From NCBI RefSeq assembly GCF_015291705.1, contig NZ_CP030050.1, forward strand, positions 744,001-808,000: 64,000 nt of DNA. The letters are read 5' to 3'. Source of the DNA: Bradyrhizobium arachidis (GTDB lineage Bacteria; Pseudomonadota; Alphaproteobacteria; Rhizobiales; Xanthobacteraceae). The position numbers were made by a program, and so were the translations under genes. This document shows, piece by piece, positions 27,359 through 36,739 of the stretch. Within the stretch, counting starts at the first letter, position 1. Each line of letters opens with the position of its first letter. The notes beneath the pieces are model-generated. The model worked only from the letters and a program-made list of their open reading frames with translations, had not been told where the DNA came from and ran no database searches.

Positions 27359-28426
27359 CTACTCCGCCGCCTGCAACACCGGCCCCGCCTTCCTCGGCGC
27401 GATCCAGAACGCATCCGGACGCTCGAACAGGAAGTGCGCATTGAGCCGCAGCGCGACCTGCCAGATCGCGAGCGAACCGATCACGCCGACTATGGTCACA
27501 ATCAGCGACACCGTGCCGATGTCGGGAATGACGCCGGTACGCAGGAGCAGCGTGCGGGTCGCCGCCATCGGCAGGAAGAAGGCGAGATAGATCACGATCG
27601 AATGCTCGCCGCAGAAGCGGAAGAAGTTCAGCCAATGCGCGCGCGCCAGCAATGTGCCCATCGTGATGATGGCACAGGCGCCGGCGAACCCGAGCACGAG
27701 CGAGACGATCTTCCACTCGCTGGCGCCAGCGGCGACGAGGCCGGCATTGACCAGTACCCAGGTCGCAAGTCCAGCGAGCGCCAGCGCGGGATGTTTCCGC
27801 GCGCGATCCGACAGCGCGAACACGTAAGGCGCGAACAGGTAACCCGAATAGAAGTAGACGAAGCGCGCGCAGAATTCGTCGATCGCGGTCCAGCCGGTTG
27901 CGATGCGCGCCGTCTCCAGCGCGGCGGCCATGATCCAGACCGCGAGCGGCGGGATTCGCCGTGTCAGTTTTGTGACGACGAAGAACACCGGCAGCAGATA
28001 GATGAACCACAGCGTGCCGAACGGCTCGATGAAGGATTCCAGATACAGCAGGCCGGCGTCACGCCAGCTCGATTCCGCGGCGAAGGCGGGCGCCTTGAAG
28101 CCGAACTGGATTGTCACCCAGACGACATAGAAATAGGCGAAATGCACCACCTTGCGATCGAGATAGGTTCGCCAGTCCCGATCGATCACCAGTGGCAGGA
28201 ACAGGCCCGAGATCAGGAAGAAATCGGGCATCCGGAACGGCTTTGCGAAGGCCACCAGGACATGCATGAAACCGGTCTCGCCGGCGGCGAGCTCCACTCC
28301 CAGCACCGAGTGCATCATCACGACCATGATGATGCAGATGCCCTTGGCGTAGTCGACCCAGTCGACACGCCCGGCCGTCGGGGCCTTCGGGCTCCCGGTT
28401 GCGGCGATTGTGCCTGATGATGCCAT
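27359..28426 (-). CDS. Acyltransferase 3 family membrane protein
   Basis: A 355-residue integral membrane protein with about ten helices. It opens with the family signature RVDWVDYAKGICIIMVVMMH, carrying the conserved active-site His, and MPDFFLISGLFLP with the family Phe-x-x-Ser-Gly segment. Members O-acetylate or succinylate surface glycans. The divergent neighbour is UDP-glucose dehydrogenase, so a role in polysaccharide decoration is plausible but not shown. Confidence 0.88.
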   Translation of the reverse strand: MASSGTIAATGSPKAPTAGRVDWVDYAKGICIIMVVMMHSVLGVELAAGETGFMHVLVAFAKPFRMPDFFLISGLFLPLVIDRDWRTYLDRKVVHFAYFYVVWVTIQFGFKAPAFAAESSWRDAGLLYLESFIEPFGTLWFIYLLPVFFVVTKLTRRIPPLAVWIMAAALETARIATGWTAIDEFCARFVYFYSGYLFAPYVFALSDRARKHPALALAGLATWVLVNAGLVAAGASEWKIVSLVLGFAGACAIITMGTLLARAHWLNFFRFCGEHSIVIYLAFFLPMAATRTLLLRTGVIPDIGTVSLIVTIVGVIGSLAIWQVALRLNAHFLFERPDAFWIAPRKAGPVLQAAE

Positions 28427-28569
28427 GATGTCCCGTTTCGAGGCGTGTTCCGCCCGGCTCTGTGTGGGCGTGGGGCAGTTTGGATCCCAGTGGTTTCCGA
28501 CTTCTTTACCGGTTCAAGTCGCGTGCCGGTTTTTGCATGCGGACTGTTCCCTCCCCATCGGAAAGTGCT

Positions 28570-28591
28570 AAACCGCCCCGAGTTGGGGTTT
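28570..28591 (+). other. Small hairpin in the leader of ugd
   Basis: CCCC-GAGTT-GGGG with flanking AAA/TTT can form a short stem-loop 28 bases before the ugd start codon. It could be a leftover terminator or a leader structure; the evidence is only the dyad. Confidence 0.25.
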
Positions 28592-28618
28592 CGTTAACCA
28601 GCCAGAACAGGGTTTTTC

Positions 28619-29935
28619 ATGCGAATCGCGATGATCGGCACGGGTTATGTGGGACTGGTATCCGGGGCCTGCTTTGCGGATTTCGGTCACGACGTCACTT
28701 GCGTCGACAAGGATGAGAAGAAGATCGCTAGCCTTCATCGCGGCGAGATCCCGATCTACGAGCCCGGGCTGGACGAGCTCGTTGCGAACAACGTCAAGGC
28801 CAAGCGGCTGGACTTCACCACCGATCTGTCGAAGCCGGTCGCCGAGGCCGACGCCGTGTTCATCGCGGTCGGCACGCCCTCGCGCCGCGGCGACGGCCAC
28901 GCCGACCTGTCCTATGTCTATGCCGCCGCGAAGGAGATCGCGCAGGCGCTGTCCGGCTTCACCGTGGTGGTGACCAAGTCGACCGTGCCGGTCGGCACCG
29001 GCGACGAGGTCGAGCGCATCATCCGCGCGGCCAATCCGAACGCTGACGTCGTCGTCGCCTCCAACCCCGAATTCCTGCGCGAGGGCGCGGCGATCCGCGA
29101 CTTCAAGTTCCCCGACCGCATCGTGGTCGGCACCAACGACGAGCGCGGCCGCAAGGTGATGGGCGACATCTATCGCCCGCTGTCGCTGAACCAGGCGCCG
29201 CTGATGTTCACCGCGCGCCGCACCGCGGAGATGATCAAATACGCCGCGAACGCGTTCCTGGCGACCAAGATCACCTTCATCAACGAGATCGCGGACCTGT
29301 CCGAAAAGGCCGGCGCCAACGTCCAGGAGGTCGCGCGCGGCATTGGCCTGGACAACCGCATCGGCACCAAATTCCTGCATGCCGGTCCCGGCTTCGGCGG
29401 CTCGTGCTTCCCGAAGGACACCAAGGCGCTGATCAAGATCGCGCAGGACCATGACGTGCAGCTGCGCATCGTCGAGTCCGTGCTGGCGGTCAACGAGAAC
29501 CGCAAGCGCGCGATGGCGCGCAAAGTGAGCCAGGCGCTCGGCGGTAGCTTACGCGGCAAGACCATCGCGGTGCTCGGCCTCACCTTCAAGCCCGACACCG
29601 ACGACATGCGCGATGCGCCGTCGATCCCGCTGGTGACCGGCCTGATCGACATGGGCGCGACGGTCAAGGCGTTCGACCCGGTCGGCATGGAGCAGGCCAA
29701 GGGCGAGCTGCCCAGCATCACCTATTGCGAGGACGCGTATTCGTGCGCGCAAGGCGCCGACGCGGTCGTCATCGTCACCGAATGGGTGCAGTTCCGCGCG
29801 CTCGATCTCGACCGGCTGAAGAGCGCCATGGCCCAGCCCATCGTCGTCGACCTCCGCAATATCTATCGCCCGGAAGAGATGGAGGCCGCGGGCTTCACCT
29901 ACGAGAGCGTCGGGCGTCCGCCGGTGCAGGGCTGA
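28619..29935 (+). CDS. ugd: UDP-glucose 6-dehydrogenase
   Basis: A 438-residue NAD-dependent enzyme that oxidises UDP-glucose to UDP-glucuronate for exopolysaccharide, capsule or lipopolysaccharide. Rossmann motif MIGTGYVGLVSGACFAD at the N-terminus, the conserved Lys in YAANAFLATKITFINEIADL, and the catalytic Cys in FGGSCFPKDTKAL. Full length. The acyltransferase upstream on the other strand and the phosphomannomutase 4.5 kb downstream fit a scattered set of sugar-precursor genes. Confidence 0.96.
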   Translation: MRIAMIGTGYVGLVSGACFADFGHDVTCVDKDEKKIASLHRGEIPIYEPGLDELVANNVKAKRLDFTTDLSKPVAEADAVFIAVGTPSRRGDGHADLSYVYAAAKEIAQALSGFTVVVTKSTVPVGTGDEVERIIRAANPNADVVVASNPEFLREGAAIRDFKFPDRIVVGTNDERGRKVMGDIYRPLSLNQAPLMFTARRTAEMIKYAANAFLATKITFINEIADLSEKAGANVQEVARGIGLDNRIGTKFLHAGPGFGGSCFPKDTKALIKIAQDHDVQLRIVESVLAVNENRKRAMARKVSQALGGSLRGKTIAVLGLTFKPDTDDMRDAPSIPLVTGLIDMGATVKAFDPVGMEQAKGELPSITYCEDAYSCAQGADAVVIVTEWVQFRALDLDRLKSAMAQPIVVDLRNIYRPEEMEAAGFTYESVGRPPVQG

Positions 29936-29959
29936 CGCTCCCACGACAGTGCATAATTC

Positions 29960-30069
29960 CGTCATGGCCGGGCTTGTCCCGGCCATTCACGTCTGTTTTC
30001 TAATCCAAGACGTGGACGCCCGGGACTTTTGTGCGAAGACGCGCTTCGCGCTTTTGCCCGGGCATGACG
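29960..30069. repeat. Family B palindromic repeat, copy between ugd and hrpB
   Basis: CGTCATGGCCGGGCTTGTCC at the left and GCCCGGGCATGACG at the right, with an inner AAGACGCGCTTCGCGCTTTT palindrome. Confidence 0.85.
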
Positions 30070-30084
30070 AACGGATAAAGCTAT

Positions 30085-32559
30085 TTGCCTCGCACCTTCG
30101 ACACCCCCCTCCCGATCGATGCCGTGCTCGACGACCTCTCGCGCACGCTGGAGGCGCATAACGCCGCCGTGTTGGTGGCGCCGCCCGGCGCCGGCAAGAC
30201 CACGCGCGTGCCGCTGGCGCTGCTCGACGCACCCTGGGCGCAGAATAAGAAGATCATCGTGCTAGAGCCGCGCCGCATCGCCGCGCGCGCCAGCGCCGAC
30301 CGCATGGCCAAATCGCTCGGCGAGCGCACTGGGGAGACCGTCGGCTACCGCGTCCGCTTCGGCTCGAAGATATCTCGCGCCACGCGCATCGAGGTCGTGA
30401 CCGAAGGCATTTTCACCCGCCAGATCCTCGACGATCCCGAGCTCTCAGGCGTTGCCGCGATCCTGTTCGACGAATTCCACGAGCGTTCGCTCGATGCCGA
30501 CATGGGCCTCGCGCTGGCCCGCGATGCGCAACTCGGCTTGCGCGAAGACTTGCGCATCCTCGTGATGTCGGCAACGCTCGACGGCGCCCGCGTCGCAAAG
30601 CTGCTCGGCGAGGGGCCCGTCGTCGAGAGCGAGGGCCGGGCGTTTCCGGTCGAGACGCGCTATCTCGGCCGCAAGGCGGACGCGCCGATCGAGCGGCAGA
30701 TGGCGGATGCGATTGCCTCCGCGCTCCGCGCCGACAGCGGCTCGGTGCTGGCGTTCTTGCCGGGCGCCGCCGAAATCCGCCGCACCCAGAATTTCCTCGG
30801 CGAGCGCGTGCAGGACGCCAGCATCGAGATCGTGCCGCTGTTCGGCGCGCTCGACGCCGCCGTGCAGGATCGCGCCATTGCACCGGCGCCGAAGGGCACG
30901 CGCAAGGTCGTGCTAGCGACCTCGATCGCTGAGACTTCGCTCACCATCGAAGGCGTCCGCATCGTGGTCGATTCCGGTCTTGCCCGCGTGCCGCGCTACG
31001 AGCCCGACATCGGCCTGACCCGGCTCGAGACCGTGCGCGCCGCGCGTGCGGCGGTGGACCAGCGCCGCGGCCGCGCCGGCCGTACCGAGCCCGGCGTCTG
31101 CTACCGGCTCTGGGACGAGCCGCAGACGGCTTCGCTTGCGCCCTACACCCAGCCGGAGATCCTCAGCGCCGACCTGTCCTCGCTGGTGCTCGACCTCGCG
31201 CAATGGGGCGTCGCGGATCCTGCCGCGCTGTCATTCCTCGACCCGCCGCCGCAGCCGGCCTGGAAGGAAGCAAAAAGCCTGCTCAGCGAGCTCAACGCGC
31301 TCGATGGCGATGGCCGCATCACCGCGGAGGGCAAGAGCCTGCGCGCGCTGGCGCTGCCGCCGCGACTGGCGCGCATGATCGTGGATTCGCATCGCGCTGG
31401 CGAAGGCGAAGCCGCCGCCGAGATCGCGGCCATCATCACCGAACGTGGCCTCGGCGGCGACAGCGTCGATCTCGAGCACCGGCGCGACCAGTTTCGCCGC
31501 GACCGCTCGCCGCGTGCCGCCAGCGCGCGTGATCTGGCGCGGCGCTGGGCCTCGCAGGTGGCGGCCACAGAGAAAGCGGGTGAGCCGGACGATCTCTCCA
31601 CCGGCCTGATGCTCGCCTATGCCTTCCCGGACCGTGTCGCACGCAACCGCGGCAATGGCAGTTTCGTGCTCGCCAATGGCCGCGGCGCTGCCGTGGAGCA
31701 GACGTCTTCGCTCGCCCGCGCGCCCTATATCGCGATCGGCGAGATGACGGGCACGGCCGCCAGCGGACGCATCCTGCTCGCCGCGCAGATCACGCAGGAC
31801 GAGATCGAGCGCCATTTCGCCGAGCATATCGAGAGCGTCGACGAGATCACGTTCGACCGCGGCGCGATGGCGCTGCGTGCGCGGCGCAAGCGCGCGCTGC
31901 ATGCGATCACGCTCTCCGAGGCGACACTCGCCGTGTCGCCCTCGGAGGACACCGCGCGCATTTTTGCCGACGGGCTGATCGCGGTGGGCCTCGACCGGCT
32001 GCCCTGGTCGAAGGCCGCCAAACAATGGCGCGACCGCGTGATGTTCCTGCGCAAGGCCGAAGGCGAAAGCTGGCCCGATCTGTCGGGCGACGGGCTGATC
32101 GCGCGGCGCGACGATTGGCTGGTGCCGGCGCTCTACGACAAGATCGCGCTCAAGGACATCTCGCCGGGCGATCTCTCCGACGCATTGATGGCGCTATTGC
32201 CATGGGAGATGCGCGCGCGGCTCGACCGCGAAGCGCCGACGCATTTTGAGGCGCCGACCGGCAGCGTGCTCGCGATCGACTATGAGGCGGAGCAGGGGCC
32301 GACCATCGCGGTGCGGCTACAGGAATTGTTCGGCCTCAACACCCATCCCTCGATTGCCGCCGGCAAGGTGCCGCTAGTGCTGGAGCTGCTGTCGCCGGCG
32401 CAGCGCCCGGTCCAGGTGACGCGCGATCTGCCCGGCTTCTGGCGCGGCAGCTATGCCGCGGTCCGCTCCGACTTGCGCGGCCGCTACCCGCGCCATCCCT
32501 GGCCGGACGATCCCGCCAGCGCCGTGCCGACAAGACGCGCGAAGCCGCGCGGGACGTGA
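30085..32559 (+). CDS. hrpB: ATP-dependent helicase HrpB
   Basis: An 824-residue DEAH-type RNA helicase. Motif I APPGAGKTTRVPLALL, motif II FDEFHERSLD (DEFH in place of DEAH), motif III VMSATLDG, motif V TSIAETSLTIEGVRIVVDSG and motif VI QRRGRAGRTEPG. The HrpB C-terminal domain ends with LPGFWRGSYAAVRSDLRGRY. The start is read as TTG at 30085; the in-frame ATG in the repeat upstream is followed at once by a stop. The cellular role of HrpB is not settled in the family. Confidence 0.94.
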   Translation: MPRTFDTPLPIDAVLDDLSRTLEAHNAAVLVAPPGAGKTTRVPLALLDAPWAQNKKIIVLEPRRIAARASADRMAKSLGERTGETVGYRVRFGSKISRATRIEVVTEGIFTRQILDDPELSGVAAILFDEFHERSLDADMGLALARDAQLGLREDLRILVMSATLDGARVAKLLGEGPVVESEGRAFPVETRYLGRKADAPIERQMADAIASALRADSGSVLAFLPGAAEIRRTQNFLGERVQDASIEIVPLFGALDAAVQDRAIAPAPKGTRKVVLATSIAETSLTIEGVRIVVDSGLARVPRYEPDIGLTRLETVRAARAAVDQRRGRAGRTEPGVCYRLWDEPQTASLAPYTQPEILSADLSSLVLDLAQWGVADPAALSFLDPPPQPAWKEAKSLLSELNALDGDGRITAEGKSLRALALPPRLARMIVDSHRAGEGEAAAEIAAIITERGLGGDSVDLEHRRDQFRRDRSPRAASARDLARRWASQVAATEKAGEPDDLSTGLMLAYAFPDRVARNRGNGSFVLANGRGAAVEQTSSLARAPYIAIGEMTGTAASGRILLAAQITQDEIERHFAEHIESVDEITFDRGAMALRARRKRALHAITLSEATLAVSPSEDTARIFADGLIAVGLDRLPWSKAAKQWRDRVMFLRKAEGESWPDLSGDGLIARRDDWLVPALYDKIALKDISPGDLSDALMALLPWEMRARLDREAPTHFEAPTGSVLAIDYEAEQGPTIAVRLQELFGLNTHPSIAAGKVPLVLELLSPAQRPVQVTRDLPGFWRGSYAAVRSDLRGRYPRHPWPDDPASAVPTRRAKPRGT

Positions 32560-32611
32560 GATGCGGTCTCCCTCGCCCGCAGGCGGCAGGGCGATCGCGT
32601 TTGAACATTCT

Positions 32612-32697
32612 CGTCATGCCCGGGCTTGTCCCGGGCATCCACGTTCTTTGTGCTGCATGGCAAGACGTGGATGGCCGGGACAAGCCCGGCCATGACG
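32612..32697. repeat. Family B palindromic repeat, copy after hrpB
   Basis: CGTCATGCCCGGGCTTGTCC and GGCCGGGACAAGCCCGGCCA with TGACG form an inverted pair around a short spacer with CACGTTCTTTG / CAAGACGTG. Confidence 0.9.
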
Positions 32698-32876
32698 TTG
32701 TGGAGACTGTCGGCGCCCCGAGCGCACGATGCGTAGCCTGCGGGAAGAGGTTCAAGCTTCCGCATTAACCGTTCGCTCATCCTTTTCGTCAAAATGGCAC
32801 CGCTCTGCCCGCGGCGTCGCTCGCGGGCGGGCGTGTGGCGTGGTGAAATCGGGCTTTCCGGCTCGGAAGTGGTGTG

Positions 32877-33389
32877 ATGCGTAACATTATGATCATCGCG
32901 GCCGTCATGATCGGCCTTGGCACCTTCATGGCGCAGATGGCGGACAAGATGAGCTCGGCGTCCGCGACCTCCGCGCCGCGCACGACGGTCGCTCTTGCGG
33001 CCACGGCGCCGGCCGGCGGCCGCACGCTCAACATCCCGCGCGATGGCCGCGGTCATTTCCAGACCGAGGGCCGGATCGAGGGCCAGCGCATCGGCTTCAT
33101 GGTCGACACCGGCGCTTCCGTCGTCGCGCTGAACGAGACCTCTGCGGCCCGCTTCGGCCTGCGCCCGTCGCGCAGCGAGTACAACGCCACCGTCTCCACC
33201 GCCAACGGGACCATCAAGGCCGCGCGCACCCGCATCGCCATGCTTGATGTCGGCGGCCTCGTCGTGCGCGACGTCGATGCCATGGTGCTTCCCGACGAGG
33301 CGCTGTCGGAGAACCTGCTCGGCCTCTCCTTCCTGTCCCGCCTCAAGCGCTTCGAATACGCCAACGGCCAGATGGTGCTGGAGCAGTAG
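32877..33389 (+). CDS. Retropepsin-like aspartic protease, TIGR02281 type
   Basis: A 170-residue membrane-anchored or secreted protein. After an N-terminal hydrophobic stretch (IMIIAAVMIGLGTFMA), the protease core has the active-site motif FMVDTGASVVALN and a C-terminal LLGLSFLSRLKRFEYANG typical of clan AA single-lobe enzymes, which work as dimers. The ATG at 32877 directly follows an alternative GTG at 32874. The substrate is unknown. Confidence 0.9.
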   Translation: MRNIMIIAAVMIGLGTFMAQMADKMSSASATSAPRTTVALAATAPAGGRTLNIPRDGRGHFQTEGRIEGQRIGFMVDTGASVVALNETSAARFGLRPSRSEYNATVSTANGTIKAARTRIAMLDVGGLVVRDVDAMVLPDEALSENLLGLSFLSRLKRFEYANGQMVLEQ

Positions 33390-33430
33390 GCACGCGCCTC
33401 CATCCACCGGCCTGACGGCGAAGCGAAGCC

Positions 33431-34057
33431 CTACACGCTGCGGGGTGCGACGAAGTTCCAATATCGCGGGTCGCTCGGCGATTGAATGCGAATCCAGCGG
33501 TAGGGTGCGCGCGGCCAAGGTCTGATCTGCGCCGTCAGATTATCCAGCACCAGATCGCCGCTCTGGGTTCGAACGACCAACACCAGGTGACGCTTGCCCC
33601 AGACGGTCACGACCTCGCCGAGCAGAAGCGCCCGCTGGGGCCAGCCTCGACTCAGGAGCCGGTGGCGCTTGCTGACGGCGTAGTCGTTGCAGTCGCCGCG
33701 CGCGGGATCGATCAGCCAGGTTTCTGCGGCGAGACCCAGTTCGTTCGGCTCCGGGACGATGCTGCTGTTTACGGTCTCGTTGACCTCTTTCAGATCCTTC
33801 CATCGTGCCTCGGTCAAGTGAACCGGACCGCCACGAAACAGCAGGCGAGGGCGACACTCGTCCCGGTAGTTCAGGCAGAACTTCGTATATGCCATCGGCG
33901 GAAGCGTCAGATCGCCGAACCTGAGGTGGAGGGGCGCCGGCGAGGCACTGGTCGGCGGCCCAGACAACCTCTCGTTGGCCGAATGAGCGGTCATCGTTTG
34001 GCAGATCGACAAGGTCACGCCGGCTGCCATCGCAGCCAGGATCGGTGCCATGCGCAT
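33431..34057 (-). CDS. Bacterial transglutaminase-like cysteine proteinase (BTLCP)
   Basis: A 208-residue exported protein. The signal region (APILAAMAAGVTLSICQTMT) is followed by the BTLCP core: catalytic Cys in RGDCNDYAVSKRHRL, His in GKRHLVLVVRT and Asp in GDLVLDNLT, the Cys-His-Asp order of the family. Such proteins are periplasmic and, in relatives, process large adhesins (LapG-like); that role is not supported by any adhesin gene here. GGAGAC precedes the ATG. Confidence 0.88.
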   Translation of the reverse strand: MRMAPILAAMAAGVTLSICQTMTAHSANERLSGPPTSASPAPLHLRFGDLTLPPMAYTKFCLNYRDECRPRLLFRGGPVHLTEARWKDLKEVNETVNSSIVPEPNELGLAAETWLIDPARGDCNDYAVSKRHRLLSRGWPQRALLLGEVVTVWGKRHLVLVVRTQSGDLVLDNLTAQIRPWPRAPYRWIRIQSPSDPRYWNFVAPRSV

Positions 34058-34466
34058 GCTTTGTCTCCTACGCGTTACGTCGAGGAGAGAGCTCGAGACG
34101 AGGCTTGACTTAATTCTCTAATGATCAGCTGGCCGCGTCCCCCCACCATGGCGATTGTGGATCGCTTACCGGGCGAGACGGAGTAATCCTGATTGGATAA
34201 AGGCGCCGAGGCGGATTGGTTGCAACACGAATTCTCGATCAGAGATTGTGAAGCACAATATGCGCATCCGCCTGAAACGGATCAAATCCTGGCCGAGATT
34301 TCTGCCGCGCTTCGTCCGCACGATGCGCGCATCGCGAAGCAACAGTAAGGTTTTCCCGTTACCAAACTGCCGCAATTATCAGCCATAAGCTGCCATTCCC
34401 TCCTTCCGCTGCAGCCCGGCATTCGCTAAGGCTGCGGCAATCCCAGCCATTCGCGAGATTGTCTCA
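34058..34466. other. Intergenic region, 409 bases, no supported feature
   Basis: Lies between divergent genes and must hold promoters for both, but no convincing -35/-10 pair stands out. It is less GC-rich than its surroundings and free of the repeats that fill most other gaps. A 77-codon open frame at 34155-34388 has no family character or ribosome-binding site. Confidence 0.4.
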
Positions 34467-35966
34467 ATGTTTCCCAAGCCGAAATCCGTACTTTTGCCCA
34501 ATACCTACGGCTTCGAATCCGAGCCGATGGTGAAGCCGACCGGCTTTCGCGAATACGACGCGCGCTGGCTGTTCCAGAAGGAAATCAACCTGATGGGAAT
34601 CCAGGCGCTTGGCATGGGGCTGGGCGCGTTGATCGCCGAGCTCGGCGTCAAGCAGGAGATCGTCACCGGCCATGATTTCCGCGGCTATTCGGCCTCGATC
34701 AAATATGCGCTGATCTCCGGCCTGATGGCGGCGGGCTGCAAGGTGCACGACATCGGCCTCGCCGTGACCCCGATGGCCTATTTCGCGCAGTTCGATCTCG
34801 ACGTGCCCTGCGTTGCCATGGTCACGGCCTCGCACAACGACAATGGCTGGACCGGCGTGAAGATGGGTGCCAACCGTCCGCTGACCTTCGGTCCCGACGA
34901 GATGACGCGGCTGAAGGAGATCGTCCTCAACGCCGAATTCAAGAACACGGCCGGCGGCTCCTACCAGTTCCACGAAAACTATCCGGCGCGCTACATCGCC
35001 GATCTCACTGGCCGCCCGAAGCTGACGCGCAAGCTCAAGGTCGTCGCGGCTTGCGGCAATGGCACCGCCGGCGCGTTCGCGCCGCAGGTGCTGGAAGCGA
35101 TCGGTTGCGAGGTGATCCCGCTCGACACCGAGCTCGACCACACCTTCCCGAAATACAATCCGAACCCCGAAGACATGGAGATGCTGCACGCGATCCGCGA
35201 CGCCGTGCTGCATCACAAGGCCGATGTCGGCCTCGGCTTCGACGGCGACGGCGACCGCTGCGGCGTCGTCGACAACACCGGCGAGGAGATTTTCGCCGAC
35301 AAGGTCGGGGTGATGCTGGCGCGCGACATGTCGGCAATCCACAAGGACGCGCAGTTCATCGTCGACGTGAAGTCGACCGGCCTGTTCGTCACCGATCCGG
35401 TGCTGCAGAAGCAGGGCGCGAAGACCGCCTATTGGAAGACCGGCCATTCCTACATGAAGCGCCGCACCAACGAGACCGGCGCGCTCGCCGGCTTCGAGAA
35501 GTCTGGCCATTTCTTCTTCAACAAGCCCTATGGCCGCGGCTACGACGACGGCCTGGTCTCGGCGATCGCGATCTGCGACATGCTCGACCGCGCCCCCGGC
35601 AAGTCGATGGCGGACCTGAAGGATGCGCTGCCGAAAACCTGGTCGTCGCCGACGATGTCGCCGCATTGCGCCGACGAGGTCAAATACGGTGTGATCGACA
35701 AGGTGGTGAAGCACTTCGAGGACCTGCAGGCCAAGGGCGCGAAGATCGGCGGTCAGTCGATCCGCGATCTCGTCACCGTCAACGGCGTGCGCGTCACCGT
35801 CGAGGACGGCAGCTGGGGTTTGGTGCGCGCCTCCTCCAACAAGCCCGAGCTCGTCGTCGTGGTCGAAAGCCCGGTCTCCGAGCAGCGCATGCACGACATG
35901 TTCGAGATGGTGAACAGCGTGCTGCGCACCCATCCCGAGGTCGGCGCGTACAATCAGACGATTTGA
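34467..35966 (+). CDS. Phosphomannomutase/phosphoglucomutase
   Basis: A 499-residue alpha-D-phosphohexomutase that interconverts hexose 1- and 6-phosphates for nucleotide-sugar synthesis. The phosphoserine loop is VTASHNDNGWTGVKMG, the metal-binding loop GFDGDGDRCGVVD, and the sugar-binding loop GFEKSGHFFFN. A phosphate-binding C-terminal domain is present (GSWGLVRASSNKPEL). Whether mannose or glucose phosphate is preferred cannot be read from the sequence. Confidence 0.94.
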   Translation: MFPKPKSVLLPNTYGFESEPMVKPTGFREYDARWLFQKEINLMGIQALGMGLGALIAELGVKQEIVTGHDFRGYSASIKYALISGLMAAGCKVHDIGLAVTPMAYFAQFDLDVPCVAMVTASHNDNGWTGVKMGANRPLTFGPDEMTRLKEIVLNAEFKNTAGGSYQFHENYPARYIADLTGRPKLTRKLKVVAACGNGTAGAFAPQVLEAIGCEVIPLDTELDHTFPKYNPNPEDMEMLHAIRDAVLHHKADVGLGFDGDGDRCGVVDNTGEEIFADKVGVMLARDMSAIHKDAQFIVDVKSTGLFVTDPVLQKQGAKTAYWKTGHSYMKRRTNETGALAGFEKSGHFFFNKPYGRGYDDGLVSAIAICDMLDRAPGKSMADLKDALPKTWSSPTMSPHCADEVKYGVIDKVVKHFEDLQAKGAKIGGQSIRDLVTVNGVRVTVEDGSWGLVRASSNKPELVVVVESPVSEQRMHDMFEMVNSVLRTHPEVGAYNQTI

Positions 35967-36003
35967 GGTGCGACGTCAGCTGGACGGCCACCTTCATCCT
36001 CCG

Positions 36004-36108
36004 CCGTCATGCCCCGGCTTGACCGGGGCATCCAGTACGCCGCGGCTTCTCCGTATCCACGCACTGTCTCTGGAATACTGGATCGCCCGCTTTCGCGGGC
36101 GATGACAG
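36004..36108. repeat. Family C palindromic repeat, copy 1
   Basis: GTCATGCCCCGGCTTGACCG with GGGCATCCAGTA at the left, and TACTGGATCGCCCGCTTTCG with GGCGATGACAG at the right. Confidence 0.85.
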
Positions 36109-36132
36109 CTTCCGCGTGGTGAACTCTGAGGC

Positions 36133-36642
36133 CTAAGCCGCCACCACCGCCGGGATCGGCAGCGCGGTCACCGACTTGATCTTCTCCATCGCGAAGCGCG
36201 AGGTGACGTTCTTCAGCGGCACGGCGCTGATCAGCTTCTTGTAGAACACGTCATAGGCCTGCATGTCCGCGACCACGACGCGCAGCATGTAATCGACGTC
36301 GCCGGCCATGCGGTAGAATTCCATCACCTCGGGCATCGCGCTGACGGCTTCGGCGAACTTCTTCAGCCAGGCGTCGGAATGATCGGCGCTCTCGACCGAG
36401 ACGAACACGGAGATGCCGAGCCCGATCTTGTTCTGGTCGACGAGAGCGACCCGCTTCAGGATCACGCCGTCGGCCTCGAGGCGCTGGATGCGCTTCCAAC
36501 AGGGGGTCGAGGACAGGCCGACACGGTCGCCGATCTCGGCTACGGAGAGGGAGGCATCCTCCTGGAGTACCATCAGGATCTTGCGGTCGATGGCGTCGAG
36601 GCGGCGGCTGGTCTCGGGGATCTGGACAGCGAGGTCAGTCAT
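36133..36642 (-). CDS. Lrp/AsnC family transcriptional regulator
   Basis: A 169-residue regulator. N-terminal AsnC helix-turn-helix (LDAIDRKILMVLQEDASLSV; VAEIGDRVGLSSTPCWKRIQ) followed by a RAM ligand-binding domain (FVSVESADHSDAWLKKF; VMEFYRMAGDVDYMLRVVVA). Such proteins sense amino acids and control their metabolism or transport. No catabolic target lies divergently in the window, so its regulon is unknown. Confidence 0.93.
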   Translation of the reverse strand: MTDLAVQIPETSRRLDAIDRKILMVLQEDASLSVAEIGDRVGLSSTPCWKRIQRLEADGVILKRVALVDQNKIGLGISVFVSVESADHSDAWLKKFAEAVSAMPEVMEFYRMAGDVDYMLRVVVADMQAYDVFYKKLISAVPLKNVTSRFAMEKIKSVTALPIPAVVAA

Positions 36643-36739
36643 TTGAAGAACTTTGTTCCATTTCAGGGGCTAATTTCCCTGATATAGAGAAAATCCTTCC
36701 ACAGCAAGCCCATAATCTCGGCGCATCCATGGAATTGCT

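Noticed and set aside
34155..34388. 77-codon frame in the gap before the phosphomannomutase gene
   Set aside because: No ribosome-binding site, no conserved features, Arg/Ser-rich composition typical of chance frames.
34464..35933. 489-codon open frame opposite the phosphomannomutase
   Set aside because: Shadow of a gene with all phosphohexomutase motifs.
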